DNA of 64,000 bases. Source: Leptobrachium leishanense (taxonomy: Eukaryota > Chordata > Amphibia > Anura > Megophryidae). Below the pieces are notes generated by a model. It ran no database searches, had not been told where the DNA came from, and saw only the letters and a program-made list of their open reading frames with translations. The stretch covers positions 69,024,997 to 69,088,996 of the forward strand of contig CM019067.1 in assembly GCA_009667805.1 (NCBI GenBank), in the 5' to 3' direction. Every line of letters begins with the position of its first letter. The stretch's first letter is position 1. This document shows positions 11,881 through 25,739 of the stretch, piece by piece. The position numbers and the translations under genes are program-made.

Positions 11881-12829
11881 AAGTAATACACAATGTAATA
11901 TATAGTCTGATCATTGACCCTGTCACTGCTGAGCCATTTCCACACTGTGAAAAAAATTGTTTTTATTTTATTATTTATGATTTTGGTTTTACACTGACTA
12001 TGATCATGTTGGTTATCATTGGAAATGCCAGACACTGCTCTTTCCAACGACACCTAGATCGCCCATGTGCGACACACAGGGCCGGAGATACATTGATCCG
12101 AATATGTGGGGAAAGCTGGATGCTGAATCCTCATGGGGGCAAGGAATAACCTAGGGTGGCAATTGCGCCCCCCCCCCCCCTGGAGACGCTAAGACGTGTG
12201 GATTAGCTCCCAACCCACCCAGTCACTTGTCGAGACAGGGTAGGGTGAAAAGAATGATCATTTTAATTGAAAACTGTACAGCTTTTTATACAACACAGAA
12301 TCCGAAAAGCCTGCAGTTCCCATTTGCACATCCTGCCCTCCCCAGAAATCACAGCTCTACAAGCCAGACACCAGCCATAGCCCATTCTGGTGCTGCTGAC
12401 ACCAGCCATAGCCCGTGGGTGCGGTTACTCTCCTCAGTGGGGCTCCCCACTCAGTAATCACCACAGGCCAGGCTCCACTTGTGATGAGTCAAAGCCCCAA
12501 AGAGCAGTGTGGTGTGACCACGGACTGCTGAGGTCCACGTAGTCTTAGCCATGGTCTCGTGGAGCTCTGGGTAGGCCTAAGACTCGGCTATGTGTGCCAG
12601 CAGAGTCTCGATCCAGAGTTCTGGGGTGTATAGTGGGCCTTGCGGGCAGCAAGTTGTTGGGTGTGACAGTCTTTTGCTAGACCAGTTACACATTTCAAAC
12701 AGTATAATACACATAACGGTCCAAATGATGCCCGTGCCATCACAGCACGTATACAGTTTCATGTAATGTGTATACTGTATATATTGATAGTGTATATATA
12801 CAATAATATAATTTGCATATCCTACCCAG

Positions 12830-12920
12830 AGTTCCTTGCTGCATATGGGGAATGCGGCACAGGGGCTCTGGGATGCAGTTCTTTGAATTGTTGTGATGTA
12901 CAGATGGCTTCTGCAATAAT
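12830..12920. repeat. Dispersed about 95-bp repeat, copy 1
   Basis: TTCCTTGCTGCATATGGGGA, GGCTCTGGGATGCAGTTCTT and ATGGCTTCTGCAATAATA match 19775-19867 closely. Function and class unknown. Confidence 0.7.
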
Positions 12921-13185
12921 ATACAATATATAAATTCATAAGAGAAATATTTTGCTTCTAAAGTGGAATGTGATCTGTTCTGGGATCAAGTTGATTTCTT
13001 TTTCTCCCAGCAAAATGAATTTGGATAAAAACAAGTAAATTTCAGCTTTGTGTCAAATGTTTTTCTGGTAGATGGAGACGTTTGTATCTCGATCTCAAAA
13101 CAGATGTGTCAGCTGAAACCATACTCGGTGCAGAGCTATCCGCTGGTTATAGCCAGGGAAAAAGCATATATAAAAATTAAACCTA

Positions 13186-14108
13186 TGTAGCGCTTTGTTT
13201 AATTTGGCTCTCTGGACTGAAACAATATTGCCACTAGGGGGAGCCAGAGCGTAACGTATGTAAAAGACTATGAACTACATCCCCCAGAAACCCTGAGGAG
13301 AAGGAGGAAGGAAGCGCGCTGGCGCCAGGAAGTGAGGAGCTTCATGTACAGCGTGGGGAGAACGAGGAGAGCGGTACATGGAGTCAGACACAAGGGAGAC
13401 ACTGTCTGGGATTCGGTCGTATTGGAGCGTGGAGAATCAGCGGCATCCAGTGCTGGAGAATCAGAGAGAGTGCATCGACTTACAGTGTATCCCGCTGAGC
13501 TGTTCCGGTGACAAGTGCAGAGAAGGACCTCGTGTAAGGAGGCTGCGGATGGAGTGGAGTGCTGGCGGCAGAGTCGTCTTCGAGCTGAGGAGGATCAGTT
13601 CGGGAGCGGTGGTTCCAGCAGCATCTGGCTCCAGGCGGCAGAGGAAGACTTCTGATGGTGTGCATTGGTCCGCGACAAGCAGTTTCGCCGGTCTGGTGAG
13701 AGGCCTCGAGCCTTCAACTCTAATAACAGTGCGCACTTATTGATTGCTTCAAATTGCAGGGCCCCAACGTTGAGTAGTCGAAGATATTTCGTCCATCCAC
13801 TGGCCAGTGGACTAGTATCTGGGTACCCTAGGACACACTAACGAGTATTTTTGAGCAGGACTTGAGCCCACAAACTGGGGGTTATTAATGGTTTTTACGC
13901 CGCTTGTATCCGTATTACAAAATTATGACGTTCATTCCTGATAGACTTTAGGCGTGAAATAAATCAATGTATATTCAGTGCCATTTATTTCTTCAGTAAA
14001 ATGTATAATTTAGAAAAATCCAAAACCATGTGCTGGTGTACAGTAACTTGTTAGTGCGGTGAGACTATCCTGGGTCTATTCAGCGGCTCCTCCGGGGTGA
14101 GCGCTACA
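13186..14108. mobile_element. Non-autonomous element with TGTAGCGCT termini, copy A
   Basis: TGTAGCGCT at 13186 and AGCGCTACA at 14100-14108. The interior includes ATTGCCACTAGGGGGAGCCA, TGAATAGACCC-like text and a 121-codon open frame (13378-13743) with no recognisable domain. Copy B at 48394-49261 has the matching interior in the opposite orientation (for example CCACTGGCCAGTG... near 13797 against AACTGGCCAGTGAATG near 48677). Confidence 0.75.
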
Positions 14109-14429
14109 ACTATATATACTGTTAGTTTCATTTGTCTTTTATATGGACAATCATTTTTGCAAACTGTCTGAAGTTTTTATTTTTATATATGCCTTTTTAC
14201 CTTGGATGTAACAGCAGGTAGCTCCGCACTGTGAGTGTGACTTTAGCCTGTCACATCTGTTTTGACATCCTTGTTTTAAAAAAATAAATTATATATATAT
14301 ATTTCTCATACTTGTACTTTCTTGGGCTCATATTGTCTTCAACAATAAATGACAGGCAATGATTAAACCTTTCTCTGGAGTATTTTTATTTTGTGGGTTG
14401 CAGTCAGACGGGGCCTTGGCTGATTTGTA

Positions 14430-16052
<1,623 letters not shown>

Positions 16053-17307
16053 TATATATTAAAAATGGAAAAAATTAGCTGGGAGGGTGGGGAAAATAAA
16101 TAATTTGGCTCAACCGTGCAGGTTCTCTACATCAGTGAGTTTCTGATAATGATCTATAGTCGCAGAGCAGACTAGGAACAAACAATGAAATTCATAACTT
16201 GACATGTTTTCCATCTTCTATTTAAAGATATCGTGACTAATCCAGCTGGGCTGCGGTCACATGAGCGCACGTCCGTGTGACCCCCTTCCCCCGTGTCCGT
16301 TGCTGCTTTGACGACTCGACGTGGAGGGCCACACAGTGTAGCGTGAGCACTAGTTGTGCACACTACACCGGACGTGCTGAAAGCCTCCGTCGAAAAAACT
16401 ACGACCCGCGTTTGGGGCTACAAAGCGTGATTCTCCATAGGAGGATCGAGCTTCGCTGCGCTCAGCGATGTGGCCACACAGCAGGTGTCAGAGTAGAAGG
16501 AGCATCAACTCTCACGGGCGTTCCTTCCACTCTCGAGTGGCCTAACGGTTAAGGGGAATAGATCCTGTCGCCCCCCCCCCCCCCGGGAGTTTTCATTTTT
16601 GAGAGCATAATTGAAATATTGAGAAAGCCGTGGAGTCTGTAATAAATTTAACCGTAAAGTCCAATACTGTTTGAACGAATACATAACCCACAGGGCTGCT
16701 GAGTTAATGTGTGGATCTCCACAGCCTACACAAAAATATGTACACGACTGTGTTTATAAACCAGTATCATTTAAGGCAGAGGAGGAAAACAAAAAAGTTG
16801 GACACCTAAAACTGCAGGACCAGTGTCTTTTACCACCATCCAATGTGATGTCGTCTAGCTAATTCCTTCTCATTGTGGACATACGCCAGAGAAGTGAGAT
16901 ATGCATGCTTTATCAAGCTGTCACCTTTCAGAGTGCCTCACATGTACATGGCGCACCCCTCAGACTGTTACATTTCAGTAATCTACTCATGACATGCAAT
17001 ATATAACAAAGTGTATATAGACATCATCGAATTCACTCCCGCATGATCAGATTCAAAACGCTAACATTTTAATACGTACAACACCAAACTGCAATCTCCT
17101 GTGCAAGTCCCTGTGAACACCAGCGCTTTGTTCTAAAATCTGAGTGTAGGAAGTGTAAATCCCCGGCTTTAAGAATGACATTGCTTCTGAGTGGGCGTTA
17201 CAAGCTTGGCTTTTACTCGATGACTTTATGATAAAACTAAGCGGTACATATTGTGCAGCACAATACATTTCTAGGTGAATTTTTATTTTTTAGAATCTGA
17301 TTTGGTG
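16053..17307. other. Intergenic stretch, no gene seen
   Basis: Includes a CpG-rich MITE-like patch (16240-16555), a poly(C) at 16571-16585 and AT-rich sequence. A tRNA A-box-like word at about 16539 is not supported by the rest of a tRNA. Confidence 0.45.
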
Positions 17308-17315
17308 CTAAAGGG

Positions 17316-19068
17316 CAGTGGCGTCGTAACGTGGGGGCGGTGGGTGCGGCCCGCACCAGGTGACACCCGCCTTTAGGGTGACACCGTCACCCTAAGGGCG
17401 GGTGTCTCACCCACCGCCCGCCACCGCCGCGTATTCGCTCCGTGCGAGCGTCCGAAGCATGCAGCTTCGGCGCTCGCCTGGAGGAAATACGTCACCAGCC
17501 AATCGCGGCTGGTCACGTGGCTCCCCCAGACGAGCGCCCAAGCTGCGCGCCGCCGGACGCTCAGAAGGAGCGAAAAACGCGGCGGAGAGGTGCTGCCTGG
17601 GCCGCTATCCATGTGCTGGGACCAGGACCAGGAGGTGAGCTGGGGCAAATCCATGAGCTGCTGGGGCAAATCCATGGGGGCCTGGGGCAAATCCATAACC
17701 TGCTGGGGCATATCCATGAGGAGCTGGGGCATATCCATAACTTGCTGGGGCAAATCCATGAGCTGCTGGGGCATATCCATGAGGAGCTGGGGCAAATCCA
17801 TGAGCTGCTGGGGCAAATCCATGAGGAGCTGGGGCAAATCCATGAGGAGCTGGGGCAAATCCATGAGGAGCTGGGGCAAATCCATGAGGAGCTGGGGCAA
17901 ATCCATGAGGAGCTGGGGCAAATCCATGAGGAGCTGGGGCAAATCCATGAGGAGCTGGGGCAAATCCATGAGGAGCTGGGGCAAATCCATGAGGAGCTGG
18001 GGCAAATCCATGAGGAGCTGGGGCAAATCCATGAGGAGCTGGGGCAAATCCATGAGGAGCTGGGGCAAATCCATGAGGAGCTGGGGCAAATCCATGAGGT
18101 GCTGGGGCATATCCATGAGGAGCTGGGGCATATCCATGAGGAGCTGGGGCAAATCCATGAGCTGCTGGGGCAAATCCATGAGCTGCTGGGGCAAATCCAT
18201 GAGCTGCTGGGGCAAATCCATGAGCTGCTGGGGCAAATCCATGAGGAGCTGGGGCAAATCCATGAGGAGCTGGGGCAAATCCATGAGCTGCTGGGGCAAA
18301 TCCATGAGGAGCTGGGGCAAATCCATGGGGGCCTGGGGCATATCCATGAGGAGCTGGGGCAAATCCATGAGGTGCTGGGGCATATCCATGAGGAGCTGGG
18401 GGCATATCCATGAGGAGCTGGGGGCATATCCATGAGGAGCTGGGGGCATATCAATGAGCTGGGGGCATATCAATGAGCTGCTGGGGCAGTATATCCATGA
18501 GCTGCTGGGGCAGTATATCCATGAGCTGCTGGGGCAGTATATCCATGAGCTGCTGGGGCAGTATATCCATGAGCTGCTGGGGCAGTATATCCATGTGTGA
18601 GCTGAGGCGCAATATATCCATATGTGAGCTGAGGCGCAATATATCCATATGTGAGCTGGTCTGGGGCAATATATCCATGTGTGAGCTGAGGCGCAATATA
18701 TCCATATGTGAGCTGAGGCGCAATATATCCATATGTGAGCTGGGGCAATATATATCCATGGGTGAGCTGCTGGGGGCAATATATATCCAGAGCTGCTGGG
18801 GGCAATATATATCCATGTGTGCTTTCACTGCCTTCGAACAGGCAACGTACTTGCTGGCAGTTGGCAAAAAGTTGTGTGAGCATATGAGAGAGCTCCACAG
18901 CAATAAACCTCACAGTAATGTGCGCTGTGTGTATGAGCATTCAGTGTTATATGGGAGTACTGATTTAGGAGTAAGAGTAGTTAAAAAAAAAATCTGAAAA
19001 ACTCGGGGGGGGGGGGGTGACACCATAAATTACCGCACCGGGTGACACCGACCCTAGTGACGCCACTG
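17316..19068. mobile_element. Non-autonomous hAT-like element filled with minisatellite
   Basis: Starts CAGTGGCGTC and ends GACGCCACTG, flanked by a perfect octamer duplication CTAAAGGG (17308-17315 and 19069-19076), a hAT signature. Subterminal GGTGACACC motifs occur at both ends. The interior is almost entirely the tandem repeat at 17632-18818. No transposase frame is present. The long open frames on both strands (up to 468 codons) follow the repeat and are not genes. Confidence 0.93.
17632..18818. repeat. Graded minisatellite: 21-bp, then 24-bp, then 27-bp units
   Basis: About 40 units of 21 bp (GAGCTGGGGCAAATCCATGA plus G, with GAGGAG/GAGCTG and AAA/TAT variants) run from 17632 to about 18470. 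About five 24-bp units (CTGCTGGGGCAGTATATCCA plus TGAG) follow to about 18596. Then come 27-bp units (GAGCTGAGGCGCAATATATC plus CATATGT) and irregular relatives to 18818. All three unit lengths share CTG.GGC..ATATCCATGAG and are multiples of three. Confidence 0.93.
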
Positions 19069-19764
19069 CTAAAGGGACACCTAATAACCATATTAAAAGT
19101 GAGCGATCGGGCAAACTCCCCATTGTGGAATAAAATGGTAAATACCTGTCATTTTCTGTCATTATGCTTGGTAACTGGTGGGTGAGAGAAAAAAGTGCGA
19201 TAGTGTAGAATTGGTAAAATACTGCAGTCTGTATGCTGTGTATACATATATTATTCAAACTGGGGATTGTTTAGTAAAGTAAAAATTGGAATGTTGAAAA
19301 TATGAGTGCAAATAGCCATAATAGATCCCCCCCGCCCATGTCTAGTTGAACGATGTCTTCGAATTCCGTCACACTGACGCTGTAACTCTGTGCCGTATTT
19401 GTGTATGCACACATTAAGAGAAAGTCGCTTAACACCACCAATATCTGGATTTCTGGAAAGCTTTCTCAGCTCCTGAGGAACATTCTGACTGCAGCTCTCC
19501 ACATTCCTCCGGTCCGCTCTTTCCAGCGGTTTAGATGCCATTCACCATCATGAGAATGAAACCGGTCCAGCAACATTCTCCTACAATGCTTCACCGAGGA
19601 GATTAAACCTTCTCTAATACACAATGGCTGAGAACATCTGCCTTATGGCATAAATTTAGAATGCAAGTCCTTCAACATAATGTCCATTGTTAAGGGTTTG
19701 TAAACCTTACAAGGCAGAAACATGAAATCACGAATATGTATATTTTGATTGAAAGTGGTTATGT

Positions 19765-19867
19765 ATAACCCAGAATTCCTTGCTGCATATGGGGAATGTG
19801 GCACAGGAGCTGTGGGATGCAATTCATCGAATTGCTGTGATGTGCAAGTGGCTTCTGCAATAATAAA
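19765..19867. repeat. Dispersed about 95-bp repeat, copy 2
   Basis: TTCCTTGCTGCATATGGGGA, GAGCTGTGGGATGCAATTCA and GTGGCTTCTGCAATAATA match 12830-12920 in the same orientation. Confidence 0.7.
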
Positions 19868-20105
19868 CACACTTGTTATAGTGTGGAGGCTTTTTATCTC
19901 ACTTTTTGTCCTCCACCACAACCCTTGTAGATACTGAAATGTTATGCTGACACAGACATGTTAAATCCTATATTTTGAGATCTTTAAAGTCCATGGAGTG
20001 GTGATCTTACTGGCTGTTCTAAAATCTATATTTAGATTTATAACTTGAGTGTGCTCCTGCTCCTACATATAGTACCATCTCTTTGAAAAATCTCATCGTC
20101 CAGGG

Positions 20106-20287
20106 CAGTGTTTCCCAACCCTGTCCTCGGGGTCCACTGACAGGCCAGGTTTTCCACATATCTGAAGCACCGCACAGATTATATGATTTGCTGCTCAGTG
20201 ATTGCAGGATTCAGTCTGCATTTCCCCAAGGTGATCCTTAAAACCTGACCTGTTAGGGGGTCCTGTGGACAGGGTTTGGAAACACTG
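20106..20287. mobile_element. hAT-type MITE (CAGTGTTTCCCAA family), oldest copy
   Basis: Starts CAGTGTTTCCCAACCC and ends GGAAACACTG. The flanking octamers GTCCAGGG and CGCTAGGG agree only partly, suggesting an older insertion. Same interior as the copies at 28124 and 42805. Confidence 0.85.
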
Positions 20288-20484
20288 CGCTAGGGTACTG
20301 ATCATTGACTACAACCTTGTAGCCTCACAAAAATACATTTTATTGAATCAATAGATAAATTGCTGAATGGACAGTGAAGATTGCACAAAGAAAAGCTGGC
20401 TCATTTGACCCGCAACTCGCAAATAAAACACCTGTCACTTAACTAACTTTTGGTATATTCCACGTTTGGTTTCTTCCAGCTAGT

Positions 20485-21655
20485 AACAAAACTAAGACAC
20501 AGGTGGTGCAGTAGACATTGTTTATTTAGATTTCAGTTAAGCCTTCTATGCGGAACAGTATCAAAAGCCTAATAATAAATTGCAATCTTCGCGTTTGGAT
20601 TCCAATATTGTTGAATGGATTAGGCAGTGGCTGAGTGACCGGCAACAGAGGGTTGTGGTAAATGGAGTTTATTCGGCGCAAGGTCTTGTTACCAGTGGGG
20701 TACCTCAGGGGTCAGTACTTGGACCCATTCTCTTTAATATTTTTATTAGTGATATTGCAGAAGGTATTAATGGAAAAGTATGTCTTTTTGCTGATGACAC
20801 AAAGATTTGCAACAGGGTTGACGTTCCTGGAGGGATCAGCCAAATGACAAATGATTTAGGTAAACTAAAAAAATGGTGGGAGTTGTGGCAATTGAGTTTT
20901 AATGTGGATAAGTGCAAGATAATGCACCTGGGACGTAAAAACCCAAGGGCTGAATATAGAATATTTGATACAGTCCTAACCTCAACATCTGAGGGTTGGG
21001 ATTTAGGGGTTATTATTTCAGAGGATCTAAGGGTAAGTAGTCAATGTAATAGAGCAGCAGGAAATGCTGGCAGAATGCTTGGTTGTGTAGGGAGAGGTAT
21101 TAGCAGTAGGAAAAGGGAAGTGCTCATGCCACTGTACAGAGCACTGGTGAGACCTCACTTGCAGTACTGGGGACCGTATCTCCAGAAGGATATAGACATC
21201 TTAGAGAGAGTTCAGAGAAGGGCTACTAAAATGGTGTACGGCTTGAAGGAGAAAAGGCTTAATGATCTTAACATGTACAGCTTGGAAAAAAGACGAGACA
21301 GAGGAGATATGATAGAAACATTTAAATACGTAAAGGGAATCCACAAGGTAGAGGAAGGGAGTATATTTAAAAGGAAACAAAATAGCAAAACAAGAGGACA
21401 TAGTCTTAGATTAGAGGGGCAAAGGTTTAAAAGTAACATCAGGAAGCATTATTTTACTGAGAGGGTGGTGGATACATGGAACAGCCTTCCAGTTGAAGTG
21501 GTAGAGGCCAAAACAGTAATTGAATTTAAGCAGGCATGGGATAGGCATAAGGCTATCCTAAACAAAAGATAAATCCAGGTAAAGTATCCATGTAATTGGG
21601 CAGACTAGATGGGCCGAAAGGTTCTTATCTGCCGACATTTTTCTATGTTTCTATC
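20485..21655 (+). mobile_element. CR1/L2-like LINE, copy 2 (3' fragment with internal micro-inversion)
   Basis: Nearly identical to the 3' part of copy 1. The RT C-terminus 20580-21572 (330 codons) keeps [12 protein letters not shown] and FADDT. Relative to copy 1 it has small in-frame deletions near 21163 and 21255. Its first part (20538-20570) is the exact reverse complement of the matching copy 1 sequence and destroys the SKAFDTV motif. It ends in the same TTCTATGTTTCTAT tail near 21655. Confidence 0.92.
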
Positions 21656-22397
21656 ATTCAGTGTGCTTCTACCCCTTTGCTGTCCAGGCAGGAATCCATT
21701 TAAGGTACTGCTTGTTAACTCCTTGCAGTTAGGAGAGCCTGGAGTAAATTTTAACTCTTGGGTTGGATTCCCCAGGTGTTAGAGATCACCTTCTTCAAGA
21801 CTTTGACATATCCACACCCCATCACAGACCATGCCATGCACATTATCAATCTTTATATACAGAATCTGTTTGACACACACAACTTTTTCTTTTACAAAAG
21901 TTCCATGGATGCAGGATTTAAGTCTGTGAATGCATTTATGGACAGTGTATGCTAGGGTTGCCACCCCAACAGCTTGGGTTTGAAATCATGTGTTCGGGTT
22001 TCAGACCCCTTCCCATTCGGACACGATTCAGACTTGGCCGGGCCTGGTGGCTGCAGTGCTTTCTGCTATGTCATTGCCTCTGCTTTGCCTGCGTAACACA
22101 CAGTATGAGTTAAGGTCGGTGCTATTGCTTTGTTGGCCTCTCGCTTTCCAGTGGACTTCTGTTCGCAGGCGCTACATTGCTGTCTCCTTAGATGTTCTTG
22201 TCCCTAGGGTTGTTTAGAGGAACCTCCATTCTCCATTCTGTCAAGCGAGCATTTTTGTGCGTATGAATTTATTGGGCGCTTCACTCTCCGTATTAAAATG
22301 CATAAATACATCTGAATTTTACTTTTGTTTACGTTTTATGGCATTTCTTCTATTACTGCAGCTTTTTTCTGCACAGCTTTTTTTATGTTTAGTATCG

Positions 22398-22566
22398 GGG
22401 TCTATTCGCTAAAGGTGAAACTCAGAACTGGTAGAAGTGAAAATTCTAGGTCAAGATAGCCAAACCAAAAAAATCTTCCTATTTATCTCCCTTTCCAAAT
22501 CAGTAATTTTGTCTAGATTGTTCTCTTCTCCTGACAATTCTTCTGAATTTCACCTTTTAGTGAATG
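22398..22566. mobile_element. Degenerate copy of the GAAAATTCTAGGTCAA MITE
   Basis: Contains GTGAAAATTCTAGGTCAAGA, AGCCAAACCAAAAAAATC and CTCCCTTTCCAAATCAG in the same order as the 8514 element, with altered ends (CTATTCGCTAAAGGTGAAA and TTTCACCTTTTAGTGAAT). Confidence 0.7.
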
Positions 22567-22984
22567 TAGATCTCCTACAGAAAAATATCTCTATACCCAT
22601 TGCTGTATTTGTAATTTCTTCTACTTTATCGACCTAAAACTGTCATGTGTACCATGTGTATGAAATACTATCTCTCCCAAAGGACCCACACTACAGAGAG
22701 CGAAGACATGGCTTCAGACATGACATAGAAACGCTAAGCAAATTAAATATTCTCCCCATATATTGTGGCCACATTCACGTTTACCCAGTACAGAAACGCT
22801 TCACCCTGATGCCACAAATTAGTATTTCATCCAACACTGCCTTGTGCAACAATGTTCTCGTGATGTGTTACTGTTCTCTGCCTAATAAGGACCTGTTTGC
22901 AAAATCTCTTTTGCAAACCTACTTCCCCTGCAGGTGTGGAAACTGTTCACGCGATTTAGGGGTTCACCTTGCTGTAGAATGGTG

Positions 22985-24480
22985 AATTAAAAATTATTCA
23001 GGGTTCAGTGTGTCAGACCCAAAGTTGAGAGTGAGTAGGAAAAGTGTTGTACATAAAGTCAAAGAATGAAACCACAATGAAGACTGAAACTCAAATTATT
23101 TTGTATAAGTTGTTATTGGTAATGCCCTTCAATAGTTCTTGAATGTTATTGATACGGTTTTAAATTCACAAAGTTTGAGAATGTCTAGCTCCTCCAGCAA
23201 GGAAGGAGGGTCAGGCATTTTGCTTCCAAGTAGTGAAGGAATGTCTGTCTTTTCACCTTCAAACAGTAGTAAGGTCAGGACACTTACCCCCCCCCCCCAA
23301 CAAGGGGAGGAGGGTCAAGCTTCTCTCCTCCAAGCAGGGGAGGAGGGTTCAGACATCTTGTTTTTTTATTTTTAAGTTTGAGCATTTTGATTTAAACTAT
23401 ATTTTCATAAAATGACTTTTATAACATTAAAGGTATAAATGGGTATATGTTTATCTGTAATTACATAGGCTGAAAAAAGACATGCGTCCATTAGGTTCAG
23501 CCTTTCAGACCAAATGTCACACCAATGTCTTCATGGACACTGTACCCAAAGGTTGTGGCAATGAGAATGATTGTCCATGCCATCCAATTTACATTTGTGG
23601 TCCAATAAGTCACCTAAGACAGAGGTGTGCACTTCTCCAGGTGATGTAATGAGTGCTCAGCTCCACTCACCTGGTGTCAAGGCCAGAGAACCCAGATCTG
23701 GCAACTGCATCAATGAAGTGGAGAGCATTTTCTAATGGCTTACACCATCTTGAGAATATCGTTCCTTGTTAGGAGTGCAGCAATCATAGCTGCCAGCATT
23801 TGAGGCATCAGGCCTTCATTGCAGGGCGATGGGCTGCGTTGTGGTGGTGCGTCCTCCCATGTTGGCCTGAGGGACTTAAAGATCAGGGTCTATTGTCCAC
23901 TGCAATAGACTGATGGAGCTTCTGTGGCGGGGTCGTGACTGGCCACCTTCCCCTTCACCGTGGCCTTAAAATGCAGAAGTAAACAGTTTATCAGTGGTGA
24001 GGAGCAGAGCTACTGCTTCATGCAGACATCTTAGAGTTCAGCCAGGACACTCCCTGTAATTATTTTTATTGACCACTGCAGATCTTTATCACATATTTTG
24101 AATATTTTATATCACAGAACTCAGGGAAAGTAATCCTTCAGCACTGCGGTGAGAAAAAAACCCTTGTGGGGAAACCTCCAGGGAGCCATGGCATGAGGAT
24201 TACCCTTCCCTCTGGGCAGTAAGAGATAAAGGTAGAAGCCACTCCTTTTTCCATTAATCCTTAATATGTCTCAATTTACTTGTGGTCAGACCTGGCTCCC
24301 AGATCTTTCCACTCTCTTCTTGGAAAGGCTTCTCGTCATACTGAATCTTGATGTCAACATCTGCCTTTTTGAATACCCTGTAGTCCTTATGATGCAATGT
24401 GCAGAGAAAAGCAGACTATGGAGAAAGGATTCAAAGGTTTATATTGTACATACATGTTACAGGACATGTATCCCCTGATA
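22985..24480. repeat. Dispersed repeat, copy 1 of a pair with 54175-54900
   Basis: AAAGAATGAAACCACAATGA, CTAGCTCCTCCAGCAAGG and GGGGAAACCTCCAGGGAGCC recur in the same order as AAGAAATGAAACCACAACAA, CTAGCTCCTCCAGCGGG and GGGGGAAACCTCTGGGGAAC in the 54-kb copy. Class unknown; no termini or coding capacity seen. Contains a LINE remnant at 23463. Confidence 0.6.
23463..23515 (-). mobile_element. Short LINE 3'-end remnant
   Basis: Shares TACATAGGCTGAAAAAAGAC and the following ATGCGTCCAT.GGTTCAGCCT with the LINE 3' end at 41080-41130. Only about 50 bases are recognisable. Confidence 0.6.
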
Positions 24481-25739
24481 AGAGAAGGTCACAAGGTAGC
24501 GAGAATCCTCTGAGGATCGGTCCCTCCCTGACCTCTTCGTATCTGCTATCCATGGGTGTGGGATGATCAATGAGATGTTTATGAGGGCGCTTTACAATGG
24601 GGAAGCACAAACAGGTGACATAATAAAACATCAGGAAAAGACAGCCCTGTCTGTTGTATAAAGTGCTGCATTAGCAGGACAATTATCCAATTACTCAGCC
24701 AAACATCCCATGATTTTACAATCTAAGGGGCTAAGGCAAGTGAAATAAAAGGGAGCAGGGGAGAGTGTGGAGATGTTTACCAGAGAGTATAGCAGACACT
24801 GCATGATGATAGACCAAGAGCTTGGGCATGATAAGGTTAAACAGAGAAGTGAAGCAGCTGGATAAAGGAGTTTATATAATTGGAATGGGGCTGGGAGGTG
24901 GGACAGCAGAGGAGAGGATGGAAGTGAAGTGTGGCTGTTAATCAGAAATACACATTTAAAGAGATGGCCATTGCTCGCAAATAATTTACAACAGGGAGGA
25001 GCAGAACCGACTGAGAACTACAGTGAATTAACTATTCAAGGAACTGACTGTAGTTCTTCATACACTGCCATCACCGTTCCTATCAAACCTATTTACCATA
25101 ACTCCTAATGTTGTTTCAAAGGGAGTTTTCACCAGTATTTTAGTCAAGACTAAGGGTGCTTTTTCTATTCTATTGTTAGACTTCAACGTCAGTGTAATAA
25201 CCCTGCTCCAGGGTGGGGGATAAACCGTGTAATACACACATTGCAGTTTTGGCGTTTTCTCCAGTAAAGTGAACTACCTTCTACTCACAAAGAGGAGCCG
25301 TGAAGCAGAGAAAGTGGAACAAAAAACACCTTGTACTGTGACCAATCAAAGCAAAGATAACCTGATACGCTGCCATCCAAGCACAGAATAAAAAGGTTTC
25401 AATTAAACAAGGTGTATTGGTCTTGTGAATTGATGAGTAACACATGTAATGGCCCAATATTGCTTCAAGCTTCAAACTGTCACTTGCTCTTAATTTGTCG
25501 CCTTTACTCCATACTCCTTTTCATTCCATGGCCTGCTTTTCCACAACCAACTCATGCACTCCTCATGCTCTGTATTGGAGCGCCTCCAAGTGGCCGTAGA
25601 AGCAGGCCATGGGCTATTGAATGTCACCTAACACCGCTGAGCACTATCCGCAGTCCCAGAAGTGTAAGGGAGAGATTATTCCCAGGGCAGAGAGGTTCAG
25701 AGCCCAGGATGCATTAAGCACAGTGCATTGATTGAAAAG
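24480..25739. other. Upstream flank of tpd52, no gene or recognisable repeat
   Basis: No termini, tandem repeats or protein motifs that I can identify. The longest open frame (25412-25717) shows no domain. An unrecognised upstream non-coding tpd52 exon could lie here. Confidence 0.4.

Noticed and set aside
13378..13743. 121-codon frame inside the TGTAGCGCT element
   Set aside because: Not preserved in the related copy at 48394-49261 and shows no motif, so it is probably chance in GC-rich repeat DNA.
16535..16560. tRNA A-box-like word (GTGGCCTAACGGTTAAGG)
   Set aside because: No matching B-box, anticodon arm or acceptor stem could be drawn around it. The flank is a poly(C) run.
17373..18779. 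468-codon minus-strand frame and several plus-strand frames over the 21-bp repeat
   Set aside because: Same cause: the repeat length is a multiple of three and lacks stops. The frames sit inside a non-autonomous transposon.
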